Assembly (NCBI GenBank): GCA_030549775.1 | Contig: CM060175.1 | Coordinates: forward strand, 100,976,422 to 101,040,421 | Origin: Tamarix chinensis | Taxonomy: Eukaryota > Streptophyta > Magnoliopsida > Caryophyllales > Tamaricaceae | DNA: 64,000 nt | Direction: 5' to 3' | Shown here: piece by piece, positions 45,493 to 58,389 of the stretch | Layout: the number at the start of each line of letters is the position of its first letter | How positions within the stretch are numbered: position 1 is the first letter of the stretch | Program-made: the position numbers and the translations under genes | The notes under the pieces: generated by a model | Seen by the model: only the letters and a program-made list of their open reading frames with translations | What the model was told of the DNA's origin: nothing | The model's database searches: none

Positions 45493-46220
45493 ACTATGAT
45501 GTATGCCCAAAAATACCATGAAATGCTTGCTGACTGGCACAAATAACGAGCTACTCTGATACTACTTTATCACATACTTAGAAGTTTCGGTCCCACCATC
45601 CTTGGCGAGGCCAACATATAACATACAATCTTATTAAATACCATACTAAAAATGTACAACATCCTAAAATAATAGTATAAAAAAATGTATAAAAAGGGTG
45701 TCTATTCATACCTGTAATATAATATTGATATTAACAATCATCGAAAATAAAAAATATCTATATCTACACAACTTATTTATAAGATGAGTTATGAATAGAG
45801 ACAAAACAACTGACCAAGAGAGGCGGCTGTGAAATGGAGGCAAATCTTGGCATTCAATTTATGATCATTACGTGCTGACATTATTTGTAGGTGGCCTACT
45901 TTGACATCACCGCTGCATGTGCATGTCGAAGGTACCGACGTAGCTAGGCTTTTGGCCAAGGAAGAAGGAAGCCATGTGTGCCAACATTGGGAGGAAAAAA
46001 AATAAAAATAAAACAACACTAGTATTAGCCATTCATAAATATTACTACATGCTAGCAGGAGTAGGATTAGGCCTTTCTATTTTGAAGAAGAATCAGCGGC
46101 AGATGATGGAAGGACAATAACGGCAGAGTCTTCATGCATGCAATTTTTTTATTTATTTTGTTTTCTTTTGCTATATCTCGCAATTAATAAGGTTGGTGTG
46201 GTAGCAATTTGTAAATGATA

Positions 46221-46299
<79 letters not shown>

Positions 46300-47645
46300 C
46301 ACACACAGAGTCAGAGTCAGAGACGCTACTACTACTATAAATGCACGCCAACACGCTCCCTCTATTTCTCCGCGAAAGCTGAAGTTTTCTCAACTAATTT
46401 TTGCGTGGTGATCTGATCAGATGCCCGCTTTCAATTCTTCCAACTCATAGATATCACTTTATCAGTAGAAGAGATGGACCGAATTAAACTTTTTGATTAT
46501 GCAGCAGTCGGACTTCTTTTGTTCATCAATTTTTTTTTTCAAAACTAATACTATAACATATATATATATAATCTAATAAGCATACTAGACATATAAAAAA
46601 ATTAAGCAGAAAGAAATTTACTGAAAATTAGTTACTTGCTTTTCCGTTTAAAGCATGATGAAAGCTTGGAAGGATAATCTAATATATATCCCCCCTAGAA
46701 TTCTTCGCAACCAAATTAAGTCTAGATAAATAACATTTATTTCCGATATTACACGGATTCGATAAAAGAGATATAAAGGAACATATAAAATAATAAAAAT
46801 TTAAATTATAAAGTATATTTTTAAAAAATGAATAAAAGTTTTTAGAATCATAACTATAAATCAATTAAAGTTTTTATACATAAGTTAACAAATATATTTT
46901 AAAACATATTAATGATCAAATTTGATTTTTAAAATACACAAGAATAATCTTTTAGATACGGTTAAAGTATAAAATTACTATATACTAGTGTTTGATTATT
47001 TTTAATGGCGGGGAAAAAAATACTAGCATATAGTATAAATAAAATAAATTAAATTAAATTAAAAAGAAGAGGGAACAATTAAAGAGGTCAATATATAAAG
47101 TAATCTCGAGTCTCTAGCACAGGTTCGCCGCAATTAAATGCTCATTAAGGAGGCGTTTATAATCCTGGGGCCGTTCTAGATCGGGTAAAATACTCCTTAC
47201 TAGGCTCTAAATATTACTACTTTACTAGTAGTAGCCTAGTAGGAGGAGGAGGCAGAGGCATCATTCGTCCGACTCGTATTCTAGTTCTTCGTAGAAGTTG
47301 TTGGTTTTCAAACTCAGCTTGGGGTGTGTTTATGTTCCCGTCTCTGGCTCGTTGAGCACGAGAAACAGTCCCCCCATGTTCGATTTTCGCCTCGGTGGCA
47401 TCATTAACAATTCGCGAATCGCCTCTCCGAACTTCCTGTTCTTTCACGGAGTAAATTACTACTGGTACTGATTTTGTTGAGATCTGCAGTTTTTTGGGTT
47501 TTTTTTTTTTTTGATATACTTCATCGGTCAAGCTGCGTCTCTCCATCTGATCTCGAACAGAAAAAGAAAAGAATAATAATGCGTCTCTCCAGTAATCAAG
47601 TACTACCAAACAGCTAGCAAGCCTGGCCCCCGACAGGTGACTCAT
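45493..47645. other. Upstream intergenic region of the START-like gene
   Basis: It holds a compound microsatellite (TA)n(GA)n(ACAGAG)n at 46223-46323 and AT-rich DNA. On the minus strand near 45550, 'AGTATCAGAGTAG' resembles a decayed tRNA-Met primer-binding site, a hint of an old LTR element. Otherwise no gene is supported. Confidence 0.4.
46223..46323. repeat. Compound (TA)n(GA)n microsatellite
   Basis: About 19 TA units are followed by about 10 GA units and then ACAGAG and GTCAGA variants. Confidence 0.95.
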
Positions 47646-48153
47646 CCGGAGTCGATTTCAACGGGTTTAATCTTCCCAGTATCCCCGTATTAGTGATTCG
47701 GCTTGAAAAGGTTAGCGAAACCCTTTTCGTCTTCGAACTTAGTATATGCACAGTCTCCCCTTCCACCCCCGGTTTCTTAGCATTCGAGCTTACTTCAATT
47801 GTTTTGAACTTCTAATGCGCCGCTTCTTGTTTTCAATAAGTTAGTTGCTTTAGATGTCATTGTTAGGTTTCATGAACATTGTTTTTATTTCTCTCAACTG
47901 TCTTTTTGTCTGCTGTTCCAATATGGCAATATTTATACACCACTGCGGCAGCTGAATATGATGAGCTGTTTGCCTTTTGCTCCATTCTTTTGCTATAATA
48001 ATAAAATTCTGCCGGTTAGCTGTTTCTTCGGTGAAATGATTATGTAGGAACAGCCATTTTTTTGTCTGATTTGGAAAACTTGGGAGCTGTTACATATATT
48101 TCGTATCTATCGCAGGGAGATAGATGATTTAGGTTTGATTCGAGACGTGGAAA
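47646..48153 (+). other. 5' leader of the START-like gene with a leader intron
   Basis: A probable non-coding first exon ends GCTTGAAAAG at 47709, followed by GTTAGC. The intron runs to TATCGCAG at 48115, and the second leader piece (48116-48153) precedes the ATG. The decayed copy at 25 kb keeps the same acceptor and leader, which supports this structure. The transcription start is not fixed by sequence. Confidence 0.6.
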
Positions 48154-51100
48154 ATGGTTAAAAAAGGCAAAGTTGTTCGGTTCCGGGAAAAGCTGGAGAG
48201 GACACTGACATCTGATGACCTTACTGATAGAGAAAAGCTAACGAAGCTTGTCAGGAATCAAATTTTACGCTCATCGGAGTACGCAAATGAAGGTTAATCC
48301 ACCGCCTGCACGCCTGTTCAATATTGTCAACCTTTTAGCCTTGGCTGTGAATCGGCCCTGCACTAGCTTGCTTTCGTTGTTGCTCCTTGGACACTCATCG
48401 TTTTTGTCTACATTCCAGGATATATCGACAACGTTTTGGCAAAAAGGACAGATGAATTGTCAAATATGCTTGACATGTTGAGGAGTGCTTCTGACAATTA
48501 TGAGGCACTCCCAAATGCAGTGCCTCATCCTAGCTGGAAAGTAAGCAATCTGTCTGCTTAAGCTTTGGTTATATTCAGTTTTCCAACTCTCTTGCCTTTG
48601 CTATTTCATTGTAATTTTATTATGGAAATGCTATGTTGTTCATCTTTCCTAAAAGGTAAAATCCTAGTTCACATGTTTTTCTAACCCCCCCCCCACCCCC
48701 AAGAATAAGAAACATATTCTGTCTTTTTTCATGAGAATATCCAACAATAGTTTCTATCCCCCCCTCCGGTTCTTCTTCTTCTTCTTAAATTCTTTTTCAA
48801 GTTTCCTGAGCATATCTAGATAGCTATGGGTTTGGCCTTTTCTTTGATACGGCTTTGACTTACCTTTCAACAGTTGAAACAAGATAATGATGAGTTTCGT
48901 GTTATGTATCGAGAAGGACCAGAAGGCTCCCCATTTCACACTCTCCTCGTTGAAGGTTATGTTGATGCACCCGTGGATGCTAGTAAGTTCATAAACACCA
49001 TTCTGATTTCTGACATGCATCGTAGGCAGCATATCTGAGATGCTATCCGCGTTGCCAGTTTTAAGATCAGTCCATACTTCCTGCAGGTTTATGTATCTCC
49101 TGGGAAACAGAACTTTATCCAACTTGGTATGAACTATTCTCTTCGTCCTTCTTTGGTTATCACGTGCTTTATCTAACCAATTTCACTCTACCCTGTATGT
49201 TGAAGCTCTCTCAAAAGTCCATTTCTTCCTTGTTTCAATTCCCATATCTTTCCTTTCGTTATAGTGATCTGCTTAGTTAGGAATGGTGTGGGCTTTGATT
49301 AAACTCACTTGTGACTTGTGATATGCAACCTTAAGAGATTGGCCACAACTTTGAAATTTCAAAGCCTTTGTATCATCAGAAAATGGCTCAATCTAGAAGC
49401 TAAATCTGAACTTTTGTGGCAATCATATAACCACTGTTACCATATCCAACACACAAAATGTTTGATTCTATGCAATGGTTTAGGAAAATATCTAGAAAAA
49501 TAGAGGGTGGGGGGGACGACCCCTAAGTGATAACACCTTTAATTTTTTTAATCTGAGGGCTTAATTTTGGCTGATTGACTTTTGAAACGAATATGTCATT
49601 CATGAAAGACAACCCTTTCTCCTTCATTTTGCTCCACACCCTTGTGATTCTTTCAAAAACATCAAGGAAGAGCATACGCATAATTTCCAGTCTATCTTAT
49701 TGGATTGTATATTATAAACCAAAACTTGGAAAACTTATCTTGAATATGATTCATCTTTTCATGCATTTCAGGTTTCCTGAAATAAGGATTCCAACTTTCA
49801 AGGTCATCTGTGCAAAGCGTTTACAGAAGATTCGCATTGGGGAACAAATATCTTTAGTGAGGTTTGTGTGGCATGACTTAAATAAAGCTTGTATAGTTCC
49901 TCCAACTTTTGATAGTCATGTTTCTGGATACCGATTTTTCTGTTAATGTTGGAAGAAAGGATGAAGCTGTCTTGGCCATTATCAAACAGAGAGGTTCTTC
50001 TTCACTATTTTGAGTTTGAGTACTTCGAGGGTGATCTAGTCATTGTGATGCTAAACACGGTAGTTATTTGGATTCCTTTCATATGCTTGTTAATGACGGT
50101 CTATTTTTTAAGTTCTTAATTGTTATTTCTGTTATTCACTGATGAATGGTATCTATATGTTTCTCACCCATCCCTTTTCAGATTGATGATGTAGAGAGTG
50201 TGAAGTTGGAGACTCATGGCTTCACCAATGAAGAAATACCTGAGGCAGGGCAGATGGTACGAGTTGATTTGGTGGGAGGATTTGCGTTGCAGAAGGTGAC
50301 AGAAGATGCAACCTACTTCCGGTGTGTTGTCATATTGTAGTTGAATTCTTATCTCATCCGGTCATTCTTCCAAGATAGAGGAAATTTTTTGCATATTAAA
50401 ATCTTCTCTGAAGCTTTATTTAATCCTGGCATGTTCTTATTTTTCTCTCTTGGGCTGCCTTCTTGAGAGAAGGAATTCGGAAGATATCTCGTGTAGAAGG
50501 GCCTGTCTCAACACTCTTGAAGGATCATTAATTAACTAATCTGCTTTAACCATACATTTGGTCAATACCTATCGTTGTGTATTAGCATGCCAAGACCTTC
50601 ATGTGTTTATGTAGCATTTATTTCTTGACGTGGTTTCACGGCCTTAAGCAGTATACAGTTGGAATCCTGGAACCTTGATTCTTGTTAAAGTGTGGTTGCC
50701 ATTGTGGGCCTGGCCCATGATTCAAGTCAACGAAGCATAGCAGTGTGCTTAAACATATCAATTGCCAATAGATGATATCTATTGAAATCTTAGATGAGTT
50801 TTTTCAAGCATCATGGTTCTGAGATAAAGAAAAACTGTGTGGTTTTGTCAAGCAATATTGTTTATCCTATCACTGTTTGGTGTAACTAGTTTAAAAGCTT
50901 CAATCTTGTGTGTTGGTATATCCACTGATTTGCATGTGATTAGTTGTGGGGAAGAATATGTATTGCATGAGCCAATTTGAAAATATCCTATTGAATGAAT
51001 GAAGTTGATATGCCACTATGATCCATGACACAAGTTTCTACTTATCAACGCTTTGACAGGACAATAGCAAACCTGGATGTGAAGCTAGATTTTGTTCCTC

Positions 51101-52358
51101 CCTCACTGATAAATTTCATATCAAGGCAGCTCATAGGTAGTGCTTTCAGATTGTACAAGAAGGTGAAACATCTTTAATTAAGCAGAACTTTATCATGTCT
51201 CACTTTTTATTATGCTATCCACATCAAAACATGTTTGTTTTCCCGAGTCATCTCTTATATTCTGTTCTCATGGTGTTTTTGCAGTCTGTTCTATCCATAT
51301 CAAGAGATGATCCAAGTTTTTGGGAGCCACTGGACAATACCTTGTACAAACGGATAACTGAAGCACTGTATTCCCGTCCTAATCAAGATGAGTCTACAGA
51401 ATCAGAATCTGTTTTGGGTAGTACACATGTGGAGCCTGAAGAGGATAAAGAGAAAGGTTATCAACATGATCTTGAAAAAGATGAGAAGATTTTTTATTAC
51501 AGTAGTGCTTATGATTCTGGTTCACCCCAAAATGAACCGGCTATAAACCAGAAAGTTTCATCTGAGATTGAGGAGGAAAATGAAGACAAGATTGTTGTAG
51601 AGGAAGGTGGGTTGAGAAATCAGGAACTAGTTGAACATAGGAAGTCAACAAATAATGAACTGAATGGTCATGAAAGCGAGGAATATCTCCGGGCTGACAA
51701 GAAAGTTCTACTAAGCCCTCCAGTAGAACAAGCGATCGGCACTCTAGACAAAGTCATTCATATGTTGAGAGAGCGCAGACAGAGCCAATCCGCTCAAACT
51801 GACTTTGCTGATGAAGTGTCTGAGAAACTAGAAGCTGTTGAGGCTGAGCACCTAGCCGTAGAAGATCATGATAAGAATGGGATAAACTCGTATGCCAGAG
51901 GTTTTCAACAATCATCATCATCAGAAGAAATTGTAGGAAAAACGTCACCGGAATCACATAATATAAGGTACTAACAATGCCTCTAGAAAACCACCTGAAG
52001 CGTGCATATACATTGTTTTTTGTGCACAACTTCCTACTTGGTTTGCTTAAACTTCTGCAGGACTAACGGATCAAACTTATACTCTAACACCGTCGGCCTC
52101 CAAAAAATGGCACGAGAATCCCTAGATAGAAATGTACCCAGTGCTGGTGCAAGTCCTGTAGTGGCTTCACCATTTGTTGCAAATGGGTTGATGTCAACAC
52201 CTAGTCCAGGCATGAGTACTACTAGTTACAATACTCCAACGCCGAACGACGGCATCCATGAGAACCACCTAATTCAACGGGATGAATCAGCAGGGGAGCC
52301 GAAGAAGTGGAGGTTTTGTTGCTTACGGGTTGCTTCTGGACGACTAGTATCTTCATAG
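48154..52358 (+). CDS. START/SRPBCC-like lipid-binding protein, ten coding exons, 607 residues
   Basis: Coding exons are 48154-48292, 48419-48540, 48874-48982, 49087-49126 (40 bp), 49772-49861, 49960-50059, 50182-50321, 51060-51162, 51285-51967 and 52061-52358. All introns are GT-AG and the total is 1,824 nt with an open frame to TAG. The start is MVKKGKVVRFREKLERTL. Residues about 95-281 form a START-like fold with FRVMYREGPEGSPFHTLLVE, LYPTWFPEIRIPTFKV and LLHYFEFEYFEGDLVIVML. Such plant proteins are annotated as polyketide-cyclase/START lipid-transport superfamily; ligand and role are unknown. Residues 282-508 are acidic and glutamate-rich with a short helix (EQAIGTLDKVIHMLRERR, about 427-444). 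The C-terminus ends KKWRFCCLRVASGRLVSS. No signal peptide or clear membrane span is seen. This is the only intact gene in the window; a decayed copy of its first exon lies 23 kb upstream. The acceptor at 49959 is weak but is the one that keeps the frame. Confidence 0.9.
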
Positions 52359-52441
52359 TGATCAAGGTATTTAAGAAAACGAACAGAAGATTCATTTGTT
52401 GTACACTTCGTTGTCAAAATTTAAATACTTGCTTATAGTAC

Positions 52442-52447
52442 AATAAA
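52442..52447 (+). terminator. Polyadenylation signal of the START-like gene
   Basis: AATAAA lies 84 bases after the stop codon, in AT-rich 3' sequence. Confidence 0.6.
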
Positions 52448-53589
52448 AAGTGTGACAATATTGTGAAATATGTAAAAAGCAGAAGTTTTATCCCCTTCAG
52501 TTTGCGTATTTGAGACGCAAGAAAGTCCAGGTAGTTGTGTACCCGGTTAGGTAGGCTCTCGTTTGAATGTTTGTATACCAGAATAATTTTTCATCAGTAT
52601 CAACGAATTTATACCACCTTCTGAAGGAATACATATTAACAAATAAGGTTAAGTCTTATATATCTTAATTTTACTTTGCCAATGTATTTGTAGTATGGAT
52701 AAATGGGATGAATCTAAATTAATAGTTTAACCCATTTGACGAATCTATTTCTCAGTTAACCTTGTTTAATATATTTAGCTTTGATTTATTAATCACCTTA
52801 TTTTGAAACAGGGATGTTGGACGTTTTAATAAAATGTGGTCATCTTAATAATTTTTCAATTATCTAAAAGGCATGTTCTCTTCTTTTGTGTTTTGCCCAC
52901 CTAATCTTCTTTTTAAAAATTAACATATTATTATTGTTATTATTATTAGGGCTATACTTTTTTTTTATTCCTATCATTACTTTGGCAACTGTTAATAATA
53001 ATATTATTAAAAGTATTATCATTAATTTATATTATTTATATTACTATCATATTCAAGACTTACTTAGTAAGTAATAAAGATTAGTTGTAGAGATAAGACC
53101 TAGAATGTCTTTTCATATATATATATATTAGGTTTTCATATATTTTGATCCGAATAAAGTTGTAGCTTACGCAAAAATATCCAAATTTATTTATTTATTT
53201 ATTTATTTTGAAAGGAATATGTATTTATTAGGGTTCAAACTCCTATTGAAGTTTCGTATGGAAACACTAATATCACTAGGTTAAAGCGGACTATCAATAT
53301 TGAAATTTATCAAATTTAAATAAAACAATTGTTTCTCTAAAAGAAGAACATTTGTTCATACGTTGGTTTATTTTCTAAAGAACAATTGTATGAATTAGAT
53401 TCCAATCCTTACCCTTTATTCATGAATATAAGAAATATATATATAGTAACTACGTCAAGACTAATATGGTTGGCTCCTAAGTAATGGAAAAAAAAATTAT
53501 ATACAAAAGAATATTCAAACCTATTAAATCTTATTCAAATAGCCAATATTTTAAATATCATAGGAATATATAATATTCCTAATAAACCA
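52448..53589. other. AT-rich intergenic sequence
   Basis: No gene is seen. Short ATT and TTTA repeats (52926-52948, 53188-53209) are present. Confidence 0.4.
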
Positions 53590-54660
53590 CCACCTGTCAA
53601 GTGGTGCATGAAGATTCTGAATGCCCAACTTACCAAGAAAAATAAGTAAATTGTGGCTTAGCTAATCCCTTGGTGAAAATATCTGCATGTTGTTTACTTG
53701 TATACACATAAGTAGGAACAACGATACCACATTGTATTTCATCACTAACAAACTGATAATCAAACTCAATGTATTTAATACATTCATAAAACTTTGAATT
53801 TGATAAAATATATAATGTAGCTTGACTATTACAATAAAGTCAAATAGATAGGGTCACCAAAAGATTCTTAAGTCATTTTAATTTAGAAGTAGTCATGGAT
53901 ATGGACCTATAATCATCTTTTGCAAAGGAAAGATATATAATGTGTTGTTTTTTCATCTTCCATGAAATGAAATAGGTGAGGCTCCTAATGAAATAAACCA
54001 CCCTATAAGTGACTAAAGAGTCAAATGAGAACTTACCCAATGAGAATCTCACCATGCATATAGTTGTATATCGCAATCATTTGAAAGGATGATACCCTGT
54101 CCCATATTTCCCTTAAGATATCTAACCATCCAAAGAGCTACTTTACATTGCTCTATTTAGGTTTGTTGCATGCATTGGGTAAGCACATGTAGACCAAAAG
54201 AAAGTTTAGGTTGTGTAAAAAATAAATAAATGAGCCTATCAACCATGTGTTGATATTTCTCTAGATCTTTCAATAACTTCCCCTCTACAAGATATGACTT
54301 ATGATTATGACCCATAGGAACATTAGAGGGTTTGGATCCTAATAATCAACTTTAGAGACAATGTCTAATACATACTTGCACTAACACTAAAATATTCCTT
54401 TTGGACTTCGAGCAACTTTACCCAAAAAATATTGAAGATGTCTTGAATCTTTCATATTAAATCATTCACTCAAATAGGTCTTAAATAGTCGGATAGAATA
54501 TTTCTTATTATCTGATATAATAAGATCATCAACATAGACCAAGAAATTCACCTGTAATTTAACAAACTAAAACCTCAGTGCTTAATGCAATCCATATAAG
54601 GACTTATGAAGCTTACAAGCTTGCCTTGAATGCTTAGCACAAAAGCAAAGGGTGCTCATA
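53590..54660 (-). pseudogene. Ty1/copia pol 3' relic (reverse transcriptase and RNase H)
   Basis: The minus strand reads LHKSLYGLH (near 54600), then FLVYVDDLIISD at 54511-54545 with the YVDD active site intact, then RNase H pieces. It ends VYTSKQHADIFTKGLAKPQF (53650-53710), the conserved copia terminus, and a purine-rich GGTGGTGG tract (53587-53597). Stops and frameshifts interrupt it repeatedly. No LTR was delimited on the 3' side. It is oriented opposite to the neighbouring START-like gene. Confidence 0.8.
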
Positions 54661-55849
54661 TAAAAACTATAACTCCTTATAAATTAGGCCTATAATGTGT
54701 GAACATATATATGCTTGATGATAATTTGATGGTATTTGATCTTTCTTAGGTGTTTGAGGTTTGAGTTGCAAAGGATTTGGAAAAGGTTGGAAAAAGAGGA
54801 ATAAAATGTATTTTTTGGCGCATTAGTTGACTAGTTTCATGAATCAATTGATTGGTCTGTCATTTTTAGCTTGGTTTTTTATATTGTTTTGGAAATGTAT
54901 TTTGGGTTTAAGTTGCAAAAGATTTGGAGAAGTTTATAAAAAGAGGAAGAAAATGGATTTTTTTAAGTGAATCTGTTGATTGGTTTCATGAATCAATTGA
55001 TTGGTCCATTGTTTTTAGTTTGGTTTTTTATTCATGATAACTAGCCAACTGATTCTAAGGAACCGATCAACCAATTTGCCAGACCTATGAGATTTTTTTA
55101 ATTCTATAATAAAAAAAATTGTTTCTAAATGAACTTTAAAGATTTAAAAGGTGGTTGATGGCCTCAACATCATTATCTTAATATAAAATCATTAGAATGT
55201 AGTTATATTACCAACCTTAACCTCTATTTTTCCTCATTTTTCTCTCAACCACCTAGTGCCTCTATTTTTCCCTCTCTTGTGTCTTCACTCATTTTCTCCT
55301 TCAAGTTCTCTACTTTTGAGTTCCTCTGTCTCTTCTAATCCTTCATCTATCTATTTCTCATTTTACTCTAAACAAAGATAAGGTAAAATTTAGGAAAAAA
55401 TTGAGGATTGAATTCTTTCATTGGTGTTCACTTTGGCGAGGTTTTATTTTATGATTTTTCCTAACCTCTTATTTTATTCTCTTTTAAGGTGTTCAAGGTT
55501 GAGATACTTTTAGCTAAATGTTTTTACCTTGGTGTTTTTTGCTAACCTTCACTTGAGGTAATTCATTCTTACCTTATAGTGTAAAGTGACTGAGCATGTG
55601 GGTTAGTGTAGGTTTAGAATTTTAATTTCTTTATGCTTGCATGATAATAGTAGTGTCTATTGTGATCCCTGCCTTGAGTTTTGGTATTTTAGGAAAATTG
55701 TGAGTTATGCATGTATATAACTTGGTGATTAATTGGAAATGCAGCATGATCAAATGTTTGATCATGTACAATCTTAGTTTTGTAAGTGTGTGATGATATG
55801 GTGGTGGTTTGGTTGTTGTTGATGTCTAAATTTTATATGTAATAAATTT
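54661..55849. repeat. Repetitive sequence with a ~147-bp tandem duplication
   Basis: A block starting GTTGCAAAGGATTTGGA at 54765 is repeated at 54912, about 147 bp later. Each copy contains TTTCATGAATCAATTGATTGG. The pyrimidine-rich stretch at 55200-55340 resembles an LTR leader, so this may be part of an LTR, possibly linked to the adjacent copia relic. No termini were found. Confidence 0.5.
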
Positions 55850-57360
55850 TGAGTAGCATCAGCTCTAGAAGCCATACCAAGTTGTCGATATAGAAAAGCA
55901 AGTACGGTTGTACATCATGCATAACCTTCAATTCGGCTAAGATCTTGAAAAAAATGATATAGTACGGATTAACTTTATCAACCAACTTATCGACAAACAA
56001 CGATAGGCCGATCAACCATAATATATACCTGATCACTTTTTTCTCATCCCTTAACCAGTATGATTCACATACTTCTTGTAGCCATTTAAATGGAAGCCCG
56101 TCCTTTCGAGTTCATTCACTTGCATTTCCTCCATCCTAAACAAGGTACCCATTGCACCAATCAATTGCCCACACGTGTCTATTGTTATCTCCAAATGTAA
56201 TGGATAACCATCAACTCGTAGCCCTAATATATGATGTACATCTAAAAGAGCGATTATCATCTTACCCTATGACATATGAAAGTTATTGGTGTTTGGTTTC
56301 CATCTCTCAATAAATGCTAAAATAAGTGACACGTTCGCATGCTCAAATGTGTAGGATGGAAGGTGTGATAATCATGTTTATCTTATTAGAGCAAACATTC
56401 TGTCATTGATGCTTCTAATAAAACTTTTGAAAATCTTCTACCTCATGTGGATCTTAGGAAAACCACGATCCTAAAAAATAAAAGAAAAAAATATAATGAA
56501 TATATATGATTGGTTACATATAAAATAAGAATTAAGAAATAATAAATATGATAAACTTGTCTTTCTTAACCATAAATCTAAAGTTGCGTGACCACCAAAG
56601 CTTGAAATTAAATAAGGGATTATTGGACCTCCGGGACATGGCCCAAACAAGTACCATTCATCCTTCAGTTGTATACTTTTTTCATCTTCACTAGCATCAC
56701 CATCATCACCAGCATCCCTATCATCATCGTCTTCCTCCTCCTTCTCATCATCATCATCACCATCACCACCATCATCATTACGCATATAAGTTGATAATGA
56801 TGCTTGATCAATAATGTGGGGTGATGATGCTGACAAATCTAATGATTATCTAGAGCCACCAACAGTAGGTGGGTAAACTGAGGATGATGGTACTCCCATG
56901 GTAGGCCATGTCGTTAAGGTAAGAAAACCTATATATTCTATAGATAATAGAAAACCTCTAGAACCGAAACCTCCAACCCTCAAACCTCTAAACCCCAAAA
57001 CTCCTACCCCCAAACATATGTACCCTTCGAACCCCGAACCTCCAAAACCCAAAATGCCAACATTGACCATAAATGATGGACGACCTGCATAGTCTATAAA
57101 TGTTGGAAATTTAGAAGCTTAATGACTAGAACTTGGTTGTTTGGGAACTTCTGCATATTTTTGTTGTTCCGATGCTTCTTCTGATTCTTGTTCATCAGCT
57201 TTTTATCTCGTCGTAATCCTCTGGCAGTACTCTTTTCGAAATTTCTCAAACAAGCCATCGGAGTAGGTTACTTAGTAGCTGTTATGTTACGTCGTGAAGA
57301 AGCAGTAACATGACGACCATCAGTTTTATCTACTGATCTGTCTTGTCTGCGATTCATCTA
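55850..57360 (-). pseudogene. Plant-mobile-domain (PMD/MAIN-like) gene relic
   Basis: The minus strand shows an acidic stretch rich in Asp (56650-56790), then CPGGPIIPYLISSFGGHATL and DLWLRK (56570-56645). A segment with SYTFEHANVSL (near 56345) follows, then MIIALLDVHHILGLRVDGYP (56200-56260) and, after a frameshift, EGYA-stop-CTTVLAFLYRQLGMASRA (55857-55935). The order and the DVxxxLGLxVDG plus LAxLYRxLxxASR motifs match the aminotransferase-like plant mobile domain carried by many transposons and by MAIL/MAIN genes. The stop replaces the conserved tryptophan of YAWG/C. At least two frameshifts are present. Whether it came from a transposon or a host gene cannot be told. Confidence 0.72.
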
Positions 57361-58389
57361 AATTTTAATAACAAAACTAAGTCAATTAAAATTAGGTATA
57401 TGAATTGAAGGTAATAAGTCATCTCATAAATAAAACCTAAATACATATGTGACAGTAATATAATTATTAAATATCGACCCATATTATAATAGTGAAAGAG
57501 ATATGTATACCCAACCTTATAACTAAAATACAATATCTTAAATTAATCATATACTTTATTAATTAAATACATCAACAATATTTTTATTAGTTACTAGTAG
57601 GAGTTTAGTATAATATAACAACTAAATTATACTTAATTATGGTGTTTTATAAAACTAATCTCCCGATATATTTTTTCAATAATCCAACCAAATTTATCTA
57701 AATATATTCCATAAAAATTAGCAAACTAAATAAATCTAATACAAATATAAACATATTTAATCTATTTATAATAGATTTAATAAAAAAAGTAAACTAATCT
57801 AATCTATTATCATATCAATATAATTAAAAACATTCACCAATAACCCCCATCACATAACAATATTTAACATATTTAATGAAAATATAAATAAATATAATAA
57901 ATATCAAATCATATATAAATAATACAATAATATAATTAATAGAGTATTAACAAATCTAAAAACATAATAATCAAATTTAACCAAATTAACCGTGATTAAA
58001 AAATATAACTAAAAAATATAATTAATATATACAATTACACATCCTAAAAATGACCAAAAATCCTAGAATACAGAGATAATTTACCAAACCTATATTTACT
58101 TAAAATATTAGAGCATAATTAATATAATTAATAAACCATAATTAATATATACAATTACACATCCTAAAAATAACTGAAAACCCTAGAATATAGATATAAT
58201 TTACCAAACTTATATTTAATTAAAATAATAGAGCATAATTAACAGAGTATAATAGATCTAAAAATATAATTGATGAATTTAATCGAATTAACCATAATTA
58301 AAAAATATAATTAATATAAATATAATTAACAAACTATCATTAAAATTATAATTAATACAAATATAAATAAGAAACCCTAAATCGGCGAT
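57361..58389. repeat. AT-rich DNA with a 120-bp tandem duplication
   Basis: The block at 58021-58120 (ATTAATATATACAATTACAC and onward) recurs at 58141-58240 with few changes, period 120 bp. A flanking block around 57950-58015 also recurs near 58250-58320. No gene is present. Confidence 0.75.

Noticed and set aside
47217..47645. A 142-codon open frame on the minus strand upstream of the START-like gene
   Set aside because: It lies in the promoter and leader region of the plus-strand gene, has low-complexity stretches (Lys and Pro runs) and resembles no family.
51754..52029. A 91-codon minus-strand frame
   Set aside because: It is a shadow of the ninth coding exon of the START-like gene.
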